Source: an uncultured Mollicutes bacterium
GTDB taxonomy: Bacteria; Bacillota_I; Bacilli_A; Acholeplasmatales; Anaeroplasmataceae
Length of the DNA: 64,000 nt
Direction of reading: 5' to 3'
NCBI GenBank assembly: GCA_945923475.1
Contig: CAMELE010000004.1
Location: 1-64,000, forward strand
Shown here: positions 17,430 to 26,696 of the stretch, one piece after another
Layout: every line of letters starts with the position of its first letter
Position numbering within the stretch: the stretch's first letter is position 1
Notes under the pieces: generated by a model
What the model saw: the letters and a program-made list of their open reading frames with translations, nothing else
Databases searched by the model: none
Told to the model about the DNA's origin: nothing
Program-made: the position numbers and the translations under genes

Positions 17430-19331
17430 ATGATTAAGCTTGAAAATGTATCTAAATTTTATAATAAAGATGATAAGATTATAGTTGGAATTAAGGATGT
17501 TAGTCTTGAACTGCATAATACAGGTTTAGTATTATTAAGTGGACTATCTGGAAGTGGTAAGTCTACATTGCTAAATGTAATTTCAAAAAATTTAGTGCCA
17601 GATATAGGTAGTGTGAAATATAGTGATAATTTAGTAACTTCGATTGGATACCAGGACTATAATTTAGTCGGAGAATATACGATATTTGAAAATATAATGC
17701 TAACATGCTTAGCATTTTATAGTCCTGAAGAATCAACAAGGAAGGTAAATGAAATAATCGATTCTCTTGGCTTGTCTCAATTTAAAAATCAACCTGTAAA
17801 ATATTTATCTGGTGGTCAAAAGGCGAGAGTTTCTTTTGGACGTGCCATTGTTGCAAATGCAGATGTATATATTTTTGATGAGCCAACTGCAAATCTAGAT
17901 CAAGAAAATATAGAGTATATTCGACACGTGATATTTGAACTCTCAAAAGAAAAGCTTGTAATAGTCGCTGCTCATGACTTAAATAATTATAAATCTATTG
18001 CAAATAGAATTGTAACACTAAAAGAAGGACTATTAGTAAGTGATGAAATAATTACCAAAACTAATGAGCTTAAAATTACTCCCAAAGAAGAAAAAAATGA
18101 TGAAACAAGTTTTATTTTAAGAACGGATTTAAAGCGTTTAAAGCTTACAAACATAAGAGATTTCTTACTTATGTTTGTTTTCGCAACCGTATTGTTTATT
18201 ACTTTATTTTGTGCTGATTCTATTACAAGAAGCATTATTTTTGATGAAAAGACTACCTTTAATACATCCGTTTTTAATATGGATGATAATAGAACATTAT
18301 TGTACAACAGTAATAAAGAATTATCAAAGGATAAGCTTGATGGATTAGGATATGAATATGAAATCAACCCGTTTTATTGTACTGAACGCCATTTGTTTAC
18401 ATCTACTAAAAAATCGCCTTTGATTGCTTCATACGAGTCAAAGCCTAACTATAAAAAATTGAGCAGTGGTGAAATTCCTCAAAACGAGGATGAAGCGTTG
18501 TTGTTGGTAAACAAACATCATTTAGATGATTATTTGAATTATGTAGGGCATTCATTTTATTATGTAGCTGATTATGAAAATTTTGGTACATTTAGAATTA
18601 GTGGAATAGCAGTAGATGATAATTTAAAAGAAGTATGTTTTTCAAATAATATAAAAATTAAAAACGTTATCCAAAATAGTTGTCTGCATTTTTATGTTAA
18701 TGATGAAGCCAGTAGTGTTAATTATTCAAATGAAACTAAGATCGTTTCAAATTCCTCAAATGATTTAAGAGTTTCAGTTCGCACTAGTAAAGCATATTAT
18801 GATATAAATGTCGAGATTCCCCATGAGGATGCAAGTGTAGATAAGCCTCAAATATATATTAATCCACTTGAAGAGATTAAAATGACACAGATTTATGAGG
18901 CGTTATTTTTTAAGTCACCTGATCATTTTGCTGGTAGAATTGATTATAAGATGATTAATTATCAATATAATAGCGATGATATCATTACAACAGCATCGGC
19001 AGAGGAGCTGCTTAAATGGCGAATTATATATGCAGTATCTGGGTTAATTATTTGTAGTATTATACTTTATGTTTCAGGAGAAGTCGAACATTACCATTAT
19101 AAACATAATAAATCGTTTAAGCTGATAGACGTATCATTTAAAAATGCATACAAAAAAAGAAAACTTATAATTTCTTTATTATCATTCTTTGTATATTCAC
19201 TTATGATAATTTGCTATTCAATTATTAATCCATTAAAAGATAATGTGGTACTATACCTTATCATAGGATTATTAATGATAATAATCTATAATATTTATAT
19301 TTTAAGAAAGGTTGGGGAAGAGTTATGTTAA
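17430..19331 (+). CDS. MacB-type ABC protein (ATPase fused to FtsX-like permease), first of pair
   Basis: A 633-residue protein. The N-terminal ATPase has Walker A GLSGSGKST at about 38-46, signature LSGGQKARV near 126 and Walker B VYIFDEPTANLD. A membrane segment near 240-260 is followed by a roughly 260-residue extracytoplasmic domain and three C-terminal membrane segments, the FtsX/MacB topology. Such transporters act on extracytoplasmic substrates, for example peptide export, toxin extrusion or immunity. It follows the MACPF gene by 37 bases and overlaps the next ABC gene by 7, so the pair probably forms a heterodimer. I infer a job in handling or resisting the MACPF protein or the peptide. 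Confidence 0.85.
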   Translation: MIKLENVSKFYNKDDKIIVGIKDVSLELHNTGLVLLSGLSGSGKSTLLNVISKNLVPDIGSVKYSDNLVTSIGYQDYNLVGEYTIFENIMLTCLAFYSPEESTRKVNEIIDSLGLSQFKNQPVKYLSGGQKARVSFGRAIVANADVYIFDEPTANLDQENIEYIRHVIFELSKEKLVIVAAHDLNNYKSIANRIVTLKEGLLVSDEIITKTNELKITPKEEKNDETSFILRTDLKRLKLTNIRDFLLMFVFATVLFITLFCADSITRSIIFDEKTTFNTSVFNMDDNRTLLYNSNKELSKDKLDGLGYEYEINPFYCTERHLFTSTKKSPLIASYESKPNYKKLSSGEIPQNEDEALLLVNKHHLDDYLNYVGHSFYYVADYENFGTFRISGIAVDDNLKEVCFSNNIKIKNVIQNSCLHFYVNDEASSVNYSNETKIVSNSSNDLRVSVRTSKAYYDINVEIPHEDASVDKPQIYINPLEEIKMTQIYEALFFKSPDHFAGRIDYKMINYQYNSDDIITTASAEELLKWRIIYAVSGLIICSIILYVSGEVEHYHYKHNKSFKLIDVSFKNAYKKRKLIISLLSFFVYSLMIICYSIINPLKDNVVLYLIIGLLMIIIYNIYILRKVGEELC

Positions 19332-21592
19332 AGCTTAATGGTATTTCAAAAACCTTTAAAGTAAAAAAAATAAAATTAAACCTTTTTTCTGATTTCAACT
19401 TAACTTTACCTTCATCTGGTTTAGTATTAGTTCAAGGTAAGTCAGGTTCTGGGAAGACTACGTTACTTAATATTATAGTTGGATTAGAAACTCAATCGAA
19501 GGGGTATATTTCATATAATGGTAAGAAAATAAAGAATTATGAGGAGTTTAGAAGAAACCACATTTATTATGTATCTCAAAACGTTGAGGTTTTAGCAAAT
19601 TTATCTCTTGAGGAAAATATAAAGTTAGTACTTGATGATAACAATATAGAATATGATGAGTCAATGATTATTAGTTTCTTATCAAGCATCAATTTGAATT
19701 ATGAGTTAACGCGTAAGGCATCTGATTTATCAGTGGGTGAAAGAGCACGTTTTGGAATAGCTTTAGCAGTTATAAGTTCTAAGGATATTTTAGTGTTCGA
19801 TGAGCCAACGGCTAACTTAGATATAATGAACGCGACAATTATTAAAAACTTATTAAATGATTTAAGTAAAGATAAATTGGTTATAGTATCAAGTCATGAT
19901 AAAGAACTATTCAAAAGTGATAAAATAATCACTATCGAAAATGGTGAAATAAATGGATTTGACTATCAGGAAGAAAAATCTAAATATCAGCATAGAACTA
20001 AGAACATTTCTTTAAAAAGAAAATTTTTTACAAATGTTGCATCCTTAAATTTCATTTCGTTTTTGGTTGGTATAGTAATGATGATTTTATGTATTTATTT
20101 ATCAATGTCGTTCCCAAATGTAGAGGTTGAGTGTGAATATGAACCTGATGCATATTTTGTTCAAGGTGATGGGGAAGATTTATACGATTCTATCGAAGAA
20201 GCGTATAATAAAGGGTATATTGATGAAATTGTATATGAAGAAAGATCTTATTCTTCCTCAGTATATTTTAAAGACTGCTCTCAACTTACAAAGCATATAG
20301 GGGTTGGGGGATATAAAGCATATTCTTTAACCTATTTAAACGGCTATGATGTCATATACGGAAGAATGCCACAAAATGAAAATGAAGTTATAATTGGAAA
20401 GCACTTGGCTGATAAGCTAGTTAGTGAATCAGATGGCTACTATACATATGGAAAATTGATGGGAACGCCTGTTAATAATTATGCAAGTATAGTTGGTATA
20501 TCTGCAAAAGAGACATATTGCGTTTATACTGTAAGACCAGAGGTAATTGGTAAAGTAGAACGTATTTCTGAGCATAGAAACCGTGGTTCAGTTAAATATG
20601 AAGAATATGAAGTAGTATATGGTGAAGATATAAATACATATCCGGGGAATTCTATTTTGTTAGTTGCAAATCAAGATTCTTTCGTATGTGAAAAGAATTA
20701 TGATTATTATTACAATTCATACAAGGATACATATGCTAATGTTGGAATTGTTGAATTAAAAGATGGTAATCCAAATAGATTCGAATACTTAGTTGAAGAG
20801 GATTATGCGAAAGTACAAGAGAATGTGTATTTTAAAACAAATGTAGATAATATAAGAATAGTTGAGGGTAGAGCTCCTCAAACTAATAAAGAAATAGTAG
20901 TAAATTTATATACTGGCTTAAATGTTGGGGACTCCTTTTTTGGTAAAGAGGTAGTTGGGCTTTGCATAGATTCTTCGTTTTACAATGTATATTTAACAAA
21001 TGAAGGATATGAGGCAATGAAGAACTTGCTTCCTGCACATGATGATTTATGTTTATCAGTATCTGACTGGAATTTTGTTAATAATGAACTTCCATCATCA
21101 GGAAGAATAATAGTTTCAGTAAACAATATAGAAGAGGTAAGAAAGTTAATTCCATCAAAATTTGAATTTTGTAATCTCTATCAAGATTATGAGAACAGAT
21201 TAATAAATGGTGATTGGAGCGCTTTTAATAATGCTATTGGAATCAGTGTTATCGTATTATTTTGTACGATAGGCGTAATGTTGCTATTTGATTTTATTTG
21301 GGTAAAAAAGAATAAGAATAATTTTAATGTTGCTAAATTATATGGATATAGTAAAGGCTCAATCATAAGAAATTATTTATATCAAAATCGTTTTAGGATT
21401 TTAATGTGGATAGTAATTGATATTGTTATGTCTTTAGTATATTTGCTATGCATGAAGAATTTGACAAGTCTTAAGAATATATATACTAATTCTTTTGTCT
21501 ATATCTTAATTTTCTTATCATTTGCAATAGAAATATTCGTCACAATATTACCAGTGTACATAAAATCCTTATTAAAAATCAGTAAAAACTAA
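19325..21592 (+). CDS. MacB-type ABC protein (ATPase fused to FtsX-like permease), second of pair
   Basis: A 755-residue protein with the same fused layout as its neighbour. The ATPase has Walker A GKSGSGKTT near 37, Walker B ILVFDEPTANLD, and an altered signature LSVGERARF (V for the first G of LSGGE). A membrane segment at about 240-260 is followed by a large extracytoplasmic region of about 370 residues containing GRMPQNENEVIIGK and GRAPQTNKEIVVN, typical of MacB periplasmic-core domains. Three C-terminal membrane segments follow. The altered signature suggests asymmetric ATP sites with the 17430 product. A hairpin at 21610 follows the stop. Confidence 0.85.
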   Translation: MLKLNGISKTFKVKKIKLNLFSDFNLTLPSSGLVLVQGKSGSGKTTLLNIIVGLETQSKGYISYNGKKIKNYEEFRRNHIYYVSQNVEVLANLSLEENIKLVLDDNNIEYDESMIISFLSSINLNYELTRKASDLSVGERARFGIALAVISSKDILVFDEPTANLDIMNATIIKNLLNDLSKDKLVIVSSHDKELFKSDKIITIENGEINGFDYQEEKSKYQHRTKNISLKRKFFTNVASLNFISFLVGIVMMILCIYLSMSFPNVEVECEYEPDAYFVQGDGEDLYDSIEEAYNKGYIDEIVYEERSYSSSVYFKDCSQLTKHIGVGGYKAYSLTYLNGYDVIYGRMPQNENEVIIGKHLADKLVSESDGYYTYGKLMGTPVNNYASIVGISAKETYCVYTVRPEVIGKVERISEHRNRGSVKYEEYEVVYGEDINTYPGNSILLVANQDSFVCEKNYDYYYNSYKDTYANVGIVELKDGNPNRFEYLVEEDYAKVQENVYFKTNVDNIRIVEGRAPQTNKEIVVNLYTGLNVGDSFFGKEVVGLCIDSSFYNVYLTNEGYEAMKNLLPAHDDLCLSVSDWNFVNNELPSSGRIIVSVNNIEEVRKLIPSKFEFCNLYQDYENRLINGDWSAFNNAIGISVIVLFCTIGVMLLFDFIWVKKNKNNFNVAKLYGYSKGSIIRNYLYQNRFRILMWIVIDIVMSLVYLLCMKNLTSLKNIYTNSFVYILIFLSFAIEIFVTILPVYIKSLLKISKN

Positions 21593-21605
21593 TATATTAT
21601 TATAC

Positions 21606-21652
21606 AGTCTATGAATGATGAGGTTCCAAAAACCTCATTATTTCATATATTA
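21606..21652 (+). terminator. hairpin terminator after island ABC genes (repeat-family member 1)
   Basis: ATGAGGTT pairs with AACCTCAT around CCAAA, within an outer TATGAA/TTCATA stem. The same 47-base design with compensatory stem changes occurs at 26636-26682 after the helicase gene. The first 13 bases (AGTCTATGAATGA) are identical. Confidence 0.7.
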
Positions 21653-22154
21653 GGGAATTGTAAATCACTCGTATATTTATTCATCACCAGTGATGAATAT
21701 CCAAGATTTTTGCATTTCTAGGATGGCTTATACACTTATAATAAATATTTATATTTTGAATATTTGTTTTTCTTTTTTACGATTGCTTTTTCATTAACTT
21801 TAAAGCTTGTATAAGGTTCATCTTTGTTTGCTTAATGCTTTTGAGTATAAATTGCAGATTTTAATTATCTATTAATTAGACTAAATAGTGTATTTAAAGC
21901 TTCTAAATGAACATTTTATTAAAAAAATAATCTGTTTTTGGATTTGATAATAATGAATATACGTTACTTAAAATAGGATTGACTAGTTATAAGTATTTAG
22001 ATTTGTTTGGATTTTTTCCATATTTAAATTAATGTTATCATTATCCTTTTTAAATTGATTTCTTTTTGGTATAATTTCCATTGGATAGATTTCTTTTTGT
22101 TTTATTGTTTTTGCGGATTAATTATTTCAAAGAATCTATCATTTTGTTAATATA
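21653..22154. other. about 500-bp non-coding right end of the island
   Basis: No open frame of useful length on either strand and no recognisable RNA. It contains a perfect 22-bp palindrome at 21678-21699 and is otherwise very AT-rich sequence with T-runs. It ends exactly where the remnant of the HAD/GMK gene begins. It may be decayed sequence from the island's arrival. Confidence 0.6.
21678..21699. repeat. 22-bp perfect palindrome
   Basis: TATTCATCAC and GTGATGAATA flank a CA centre. There is no T-run after it, so it is not a terminator; it may be a protein-binding site or a recombination relic. Confidence 0.5.
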
Positions 22155-22252
22155 AATTTAGAATTATGCGATTATGTTGTCTATAATTATAATTATTCTC
22201 AGTCTGCAGATGAAATCCTTGAAATATTAAAATTAGATGAAATAGTAAAGTA
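22155..22252 (+). pseudogene. remnant 3' end of a HAD/guanylate-kinase gene (right copy of the flanking repeat)
   Basis: These 98 bases encode LELCDYVVYNYNYS-Q-SADEILEILKLDEIVK and a stop, matching the end of the 13031-14155 product with one residue change (Lys to Gln). Six of seven nucleotide differences are synonymous, so this copy diverged while still coding. No start or upstream part remains. It is followed after 12 bases by the helicase start, preserving what looks like the original operon junction. Confidence 0.85.
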
Positions 22253-22263
22253 GGTGAAACCAT

Positions 22264-25200
22264 ATGATTGGGTATCATAATAAGTTTGGATTTGGTGCCA
22301 TAAAATCAAATGATGAAAGAGTTGTAACTATTACATTTGATGGTATATCTGAAAAATATATAATCAGAAATAAAATAAATATAATAGATAATGATTTTTT
22401 AAACTATATTCTTGAGGAAAAATACAACGATTTTTCATTTGATTTAGAAGAGGAAAATTTTGATATAATAGGTGCATCATATGATGAGTCACAAAATAGA
22501 TTTACAGTGATTGATTCCAAGCAAAATCGTGTCGATATTGAATATAGTAGTGGGAGGGCCACTACTATTTGTTCATGCAATGAAACCTTTGATTGTATCC
22601 ATGGCAGGTCAGCTTTAAATTATTTAAATAAAGTCTTAAAAGAGACAACTTCATATATAAACGGTTTGAGATTTTTGATAGATGAGTTATTATATAAAGA
22701 CGATAATGATTTATTTCTTAATGTTAAATCTTTCTTGTTAAAAACTAAAGAGTACAAGATGGGGAAAATATTAGATATTATTTGCCGAAGAGTATATGAA
22801 GATGATGTTTTAGAACTATTAACAGCAGGATTTCTTTGTTCAAGTAGAAAAACAGACTTTGTGTTTTCTCTAGCTTTATTAGGCGAATCATATCAAAAAC
22901 ATGAAATGAAAAAATATATAAAAAAATATGAAAAGCTTGAAAAACTTGATAGTCAACAGCCTCTGCATACAGATAAATCTCAAAATGTTATTATATATTA
23001 TTATTTTAAAGATAGGTTTTTAGACATAATAAAGTATATGTGTGACTATGATGTTTCTGATGATGGATATGATGTATTTTATAGCATTGAAAACGAAGTT
23101 TTTAGTGGGATAAGTAAAGAAGAAAAGCTTCAGCTTTTAAAGGATAATAAGCTCGATGGTTTTATTTATAACGAACTTATCATATCTCTTGATGAACCAA
23201 CAAAAAAAGAGATACTTAAAAACTGGGATGGAAAAAAAGTGTATTCAAAAGATTTGTTTGATTATTTACCAGATGAATATTTTGAAACAAAAATTGATGA
23301 TTTTGACTATGAAATAATAAACTATGTGTGTCAAAATGAAGACCGTAAGTTCGATGAAAAACTATATTCTAAGGCCGTAATATTAGATTTATTTCATTCC
23401 TATGGAAGAATACCTTCATTTAAATTTGAAAGACTAAAAGAATTACAAAACACTAAAGCTATCGAAAAACTGCTTACGAAAAACCACTATTACTTAGGCC
23501 GATTAACACTTGATGAAAATACGTACAAGCTTGATGTTTCTAATATTAATCTTCAAAAAAAGAATTATTTAGGAATAGATGAAATTGACCTTTTTTCATA
23601 CATGAGCCCTTATATCTATATTGAAAAAAGAAGTGGACTAGATTACGATATTCTTCATTATTCTTTAGTTGCGTTAAATCAATATTTGGTTATAGATGCC
23701 TATTATGACAAAGGATCATATAAAATAAAGTGTAACTATTTTGAGGAATATTACGCAGAATTTTTAATTACTTTCATTAAAACTAATTTTAAAGATAAGC
23801 TTTTAATGGTTGAACAAATTTGTAAAGAACAAAGTGAAAAACGTATTCTTGCAAAAAAAATCAAAGCATTCGACAATGTTGCAAATGAGTTTGTTACAAG
23901 TATAACAAAATATACAACAAATGATCAATTTAAAGCCAAACTTGAGGTTTCATTTAATGTTTCGAATAGCAATAAATCAATTTCTTTGAAAATTGGTACA
24001 AATAAGTTTTATGTTGTACCGAATCTGAATGAGTTCATTAATTTTTTTAAATTAAATGAAAGGAAAAACTATGGTAAGCAGTTTTCCTTTACTCATAGCA
24101 CGCAGAATCTAAAGGAACCTTATGATTATTTTATGAAGGTTTTATTGCAACAGCCTAGTGTATATTCTTCTAATAAAAAGGAAATGGCAATAACAGAAAA
24201 TCTAGCGAGTCATTTGTTAGAGATTCTTAAAGGAGAACAAATTATATTAGATTCTAAGCCATATTATCTTGATTTATCATTTAAGAAAATTAATGCCTTT
24301 ATTGATGAGAAAATGAATTTTAAATTAGATTTAAAGGATACACAGGATATTTTATTCCTTGCAGATGATCAATATATTTTGGATAAAGAATCATCGTTAA
24401 TATATAGAGTTGAGGATAATACAAGATATAAGAACTTCGTAAAGTTTGCATATAAGATAGATGGTATAAATATTGAACCAATCATTGAACGGTTTAATGA
24501 TCAAATTTTTCCATATGTTAGTGACTTTTTGCAAATAAGCCCCGTAGTTAAAGAGCGTTTTAAAGTCTCTGATTTACAAATAAATGCATATTTTGATTAT
24601 TCCAACAAAGTTTTAAGTGTTTCAGAGAATTTTAAAAGGGATGGAAGAATAATAAATATAAAAGATTTCAAATCGCAAGATAATATAAAATATGATGAAT
24701 ATCTTTCATATTTACAAAACTTAGGATTTGAAAATGGAATATGCAGTCAAGAAAATCGAATCTTTGATTTTATGGCAATGGATTTCTCACATTTAAGAGA
24801 GCTTGCATGTGTTTATTTATCTGAGAATATAAAGAATTATCAGGTAATTAATTTCCAAAAGCCTGTTATTAGAATTGAGTATAAAAGTGGTATTATGCAG
24901 TGTTTTATGGAAGATACAGAATATGATGAAGAAGAATTATTTAAGCTATATCAGGGTATGAAGCTTAAAAAGAAATATGTTTTATTAAAAAATAATCGGA
25001 TTGTGCATATTGAAAATAATGATATGGCACAAGTAATTGATGATCTTAAGATTGATAAGCATCATCCTTATAATTCTGTTTCTCTTCCAATTTACCAAGC
25101 ATTATGTGCTTATGCTCATAAAGATATGATTCAAATAGATGATTATCTAAAAAATATGATTGATGAACTAGTAAATTTTAAAAATCAAAAAATTAAACTG

Positions 25201-26568
25201 CCAAAGATAGACGCTAAGCTTAGACCTTATCAAGTAGATGGATACAATTGGTTGTCAATTTTGGCTAAGTATCACATGGGTGGTATTTTAGCAGATGATA
25301 TGGGTCTTGGTAAAACTCTTCAAATTATATCTTTGATTAGTGCTTCAAGCCTTGATAAGCCTTGTTTAATAGTATGTCCAAAAAGCCTTGTTTTCAATTG
25401 GAAAAATGAGTTTGAAAAGTTTGCAGGGAACATAAAAGTAAAACAAATTTATGGACTTTCTAAAGCAAGACAGGAAATGATTTGCAATATTAATCAGAAT
25501 GAAGGAATAGTATATATTACAGCTTATGATTCGTTAAGGAATGATATTGAATTTTATAAAGATATTGTATTTAAGTATATAGTTTTAGATGAGGCTCAAT
25601 ATATTAAAAATGTGCAAGCAGAAAAATCTATGGCTGTAAAAAAATTATTAGGTGATTCTAAGTTTGCTCTCACAGGTACACCAATAGAAAACAATGTTAT
25701 TGATTTATGGTCAATATTTGAATTTATTATGCCTGGTTATTTTGAGGAACTTCCGGTCTTTAAGGTAAAGTATAATTCTAATGATAATTATTCTGCCCAT
25801 ATCGCAAAGAAGATTGCCCCATTTGTTTTAAGAAGAACTAAGGATAATGTATTAAAGGATTTGCCACCAAAATTTGAAACTGTTTTATCAGCACCAATGA
25901 CACAAGAACAAAGAAAAATGTATGATTCACATCTTTTAATGGCAAGGAATGCCTTAAATAATGGTGCAAAGCCCTTTGATTTATTACCTTTTATTACAAG
26001 ACTAAGACAGATTTGTGTTGATCCTAGAACGTTTGATGAAGGATTTAATTCTGTAGGTGGAAAATTACAATTACTAGAAGAGCTAATTATAAACTATATT
26101 GATAATGGTCATAAAATATTGATTTTCTCCCAATTTGTTAAGGGACTTAATTTGATTGAACAAATACTAAATAAGCTTCATCTGCATTACTTCATGATAA
26201 CAGGCGAAACTAAATCTGAAAATAGAATTGATTTTGCCAATAGATTTAATGCAAGTGATGAGGTGAAGATATTTTTAGTATCGTTAAAAGCAGGCGGTAC
26301 GGGACTTAATTTAGTTGGAGCGGATGTTGTAATACACATGGACCCTTGGTGGAATCAAGCAGTAGAATCCCAAGCAACAGATAGAGCTTATCGTATTGGA
26401 CAAAAACGGAATGTTGAGGTTGTTAAGATTATTTGTGAAAATACGATTGAAGAAAGAGTGATTGAACTACAAAATATTAAAAAAAATATAATTGATAGAA
26501 TTATATCTAATGATGATTCATCAATTATTAATGCAAGTCTTGAGGATATACATTTCGTCCTTAAATAA
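22264..26568 (+). CDS. SWIM zinc-finger SNF2-family helicase
   Basis: A 1434-residue DEAD/SNF2 ATPase. A SWIM zinc motif lies near residues 103-114 (CSC...CIH). A long middle region of unknown fold precedes the C-terminal SNF2 motor: RPYQVDGYNWL, ADDMGLGKTLQ near 1010, DEAQYIKN near 1108, LTGTPIENN, LRRTKDNVLKDLPPK and helicase motif VI ESQATDRAYRIGQ. Family members remodel protein-DNA or RNA polymerase complexes, and the precise role in Firmicutes is not settled. The ATG follows TAGGTGAAACC, which overlaps the stop of the HAD/GMK remnant. The gene was probably downstream of that gene before the island arrived. Confidence 0.92.
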   Translation: MIGYHNKFGFGAIKSNDERVVTITFDGISEKYIIRNKINIIDNDFLNYILEEKYNDFSFDLEEENFDIIGASYDESQNRFTVIDSKQNRVDIEYSSGRATTICSCNETFDCIHGRSALNYLNKVLKETTSYINGLRFLIDELLYKDDNDLFLNVKSFLLKTKEYKMGKILDIICRRVYEDDVLELLTAGFLCSSRKTDFVFSLALLGESYQKHEMKKYIKKYEKLEKLDSQQPLHTDKSQNVIIYYYFKDRFLDIIKYMCDYDVSDDGYDVFYSIENEVFSGISKEEKLQLLKDNKLDGFIYNELIISLDEPTKKEILKNWDGKKVYSKDLFDYLPDEYFETKIDDFDYEIINYVCQNEDRKFDEKLYSKAVILDLFHSYGRIPSFKFERLKELQNTKAIEKLLTKNHYYLGRLTLDENTYKLDVSNINLQKKNYLGIDEIDLFSYMSPYIYIEKRSGLDYDILHYSLVALNQYLVIDAYYDKGSYKIKCNYFEEYYAEFLITFIKTNFKDKLLMVEQICKEQSEKRILAKKIKAFDNVANEFVTSITKYTTNDQFKAKLEVSFNVSNSNKSISLKIGTNKFYVVPNLNEFINFFKLNERKNYGKQFSFTHSTQNLKEPYDYFMKVLLQQPSVYSSNKKEMAITENLASHLLEILKGEQIILDSKPYYLDLSFKKINAFIDEKMNFKLDLKDTQDILFLADDQYILDKESSLIYRVEDNTRYKNFVKFAYKIDGINIEPIIERFNDQIFPYVSDFLQISPVVKERFKVSDLQINAYFDYSNKVLSVSENFKRDGRIINIKDFKSQDNIKYDEYLSYLQNLGFENGICSQENRIFDFMAMDFSHLRELACVYLSENIKNYQVINFQKPVIRIEYKSGIMQCFMEDTEYDEEELFKLYQGMKLKKKYVLLKNNRIVHIENNDMAQVIDDLKIDKHHPYNSVSLPIYQALCAYAHKDMIQIDDYLKNMIDELVNFKNQKIKLPKIDAKLRPYQVDGYNWLSILAKYHMGGILADDMGLGKTLQIISLISASSLDKPCLIVCPKSLVFNWKNEFEKFAGNIKVKQIYGLSKARQEMICNINQNEGIVYITAYDSLRNDIEFYKDIVFKYIVLDEAQYIKNVQAEKSMAVKKLLGDSKFALTGTPIENNVIDLWSIFEFIMPGYFEELPVFKVKYNSNDNYSAHIAKKIAPFVLRRTKDNVLKDLPPKFETVLSAPMTQEQRKMYDSHLLMARNALNNGAKPFDLLPFITRLRQICVDPRTFDEGFNSVGGKLQLLEELIINYIDNGHKILIFSQFVKGLNLIEQILNKLHLHYFMITGETKSENRIDFANRFNASDEVKIFLVSLKAGGTGLNLVGADVVIHMDPWWNQAVESQATDRAYRIGQKRNVEVVKIICENTIEERVIELQNIKKNIIDRIISNDDSSIINASLEDIHFVLK

Positions 26569-26635
26569 GCTACAATAAAGAAAAAATGTTATTTTATGAT
26601 GAATTCATAAAGTAGAACTCTGTGTTAGATTACAT

Positions 26636-26682
26636 AGTCTATGAATGAGGATGTTCCAAAATCCTCATTTTTTCATATACTA
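26636..26682 (+). terminator. hairpin between helicase gene and dapA (repeat-family member 2)
   Basis: ATGAGGAT pairs with ATCCTCAT, followed by a T-run and TTCATA. It is related to the hairpin at 21606-21652 with matching changes on both stem arms. It ends about four bases before the dapA ribosome binding site, so it could terminate the helicase transcript or attenuate dapA. Confidence 0.65.
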
Positions 26683-26696
26683 AATTAGGTGGTATA

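Larger units (their letters stand above)
14155..22154 (+). mobile_element. 8-kb genomic island carrying regulator, peptide, MACPF and ABC genes
   Basis: The segment between the two 98-bp copies of the HAD/GMK gene 3' end. It carries five genes: RRNPP-like regulator, peptide, MACPF, and two ABC proteins. A non-coding right end of about 560 bases follows. Removing it would restore a HAD/GMK-to-helicase operon with a 12-base gap. No integrase, transposase or terminal inverted repeats are visible, so the mechanism is unknown. Integration at a gene 3' end, or replacement by homologous recombination with a related lineage, would both leave this structure. Confidence 0.65.

Noticed and set aside
17987-18367. 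126-codon open frame on the minus strand inside the first island ABC gene
   Set aside because: Antisense shadow of a conserved ATPase-permease. No ribosome binding site and a low-complexity Ser/Leu/Val composition.
14155-22154. Integrase or transposase for the island
   Set aside because: All sizeable frames in the segment were read; none shows recombinase motifs, and the ends lack insertion-sequence inverted repeats.
26569-26696. Lysine riboswitch or T-box upstream of dapA
   Set aside because: Only 128 bases are available and most are explained by a single terminator-type hairpin. No T-box core or long multi-helix leader is present.
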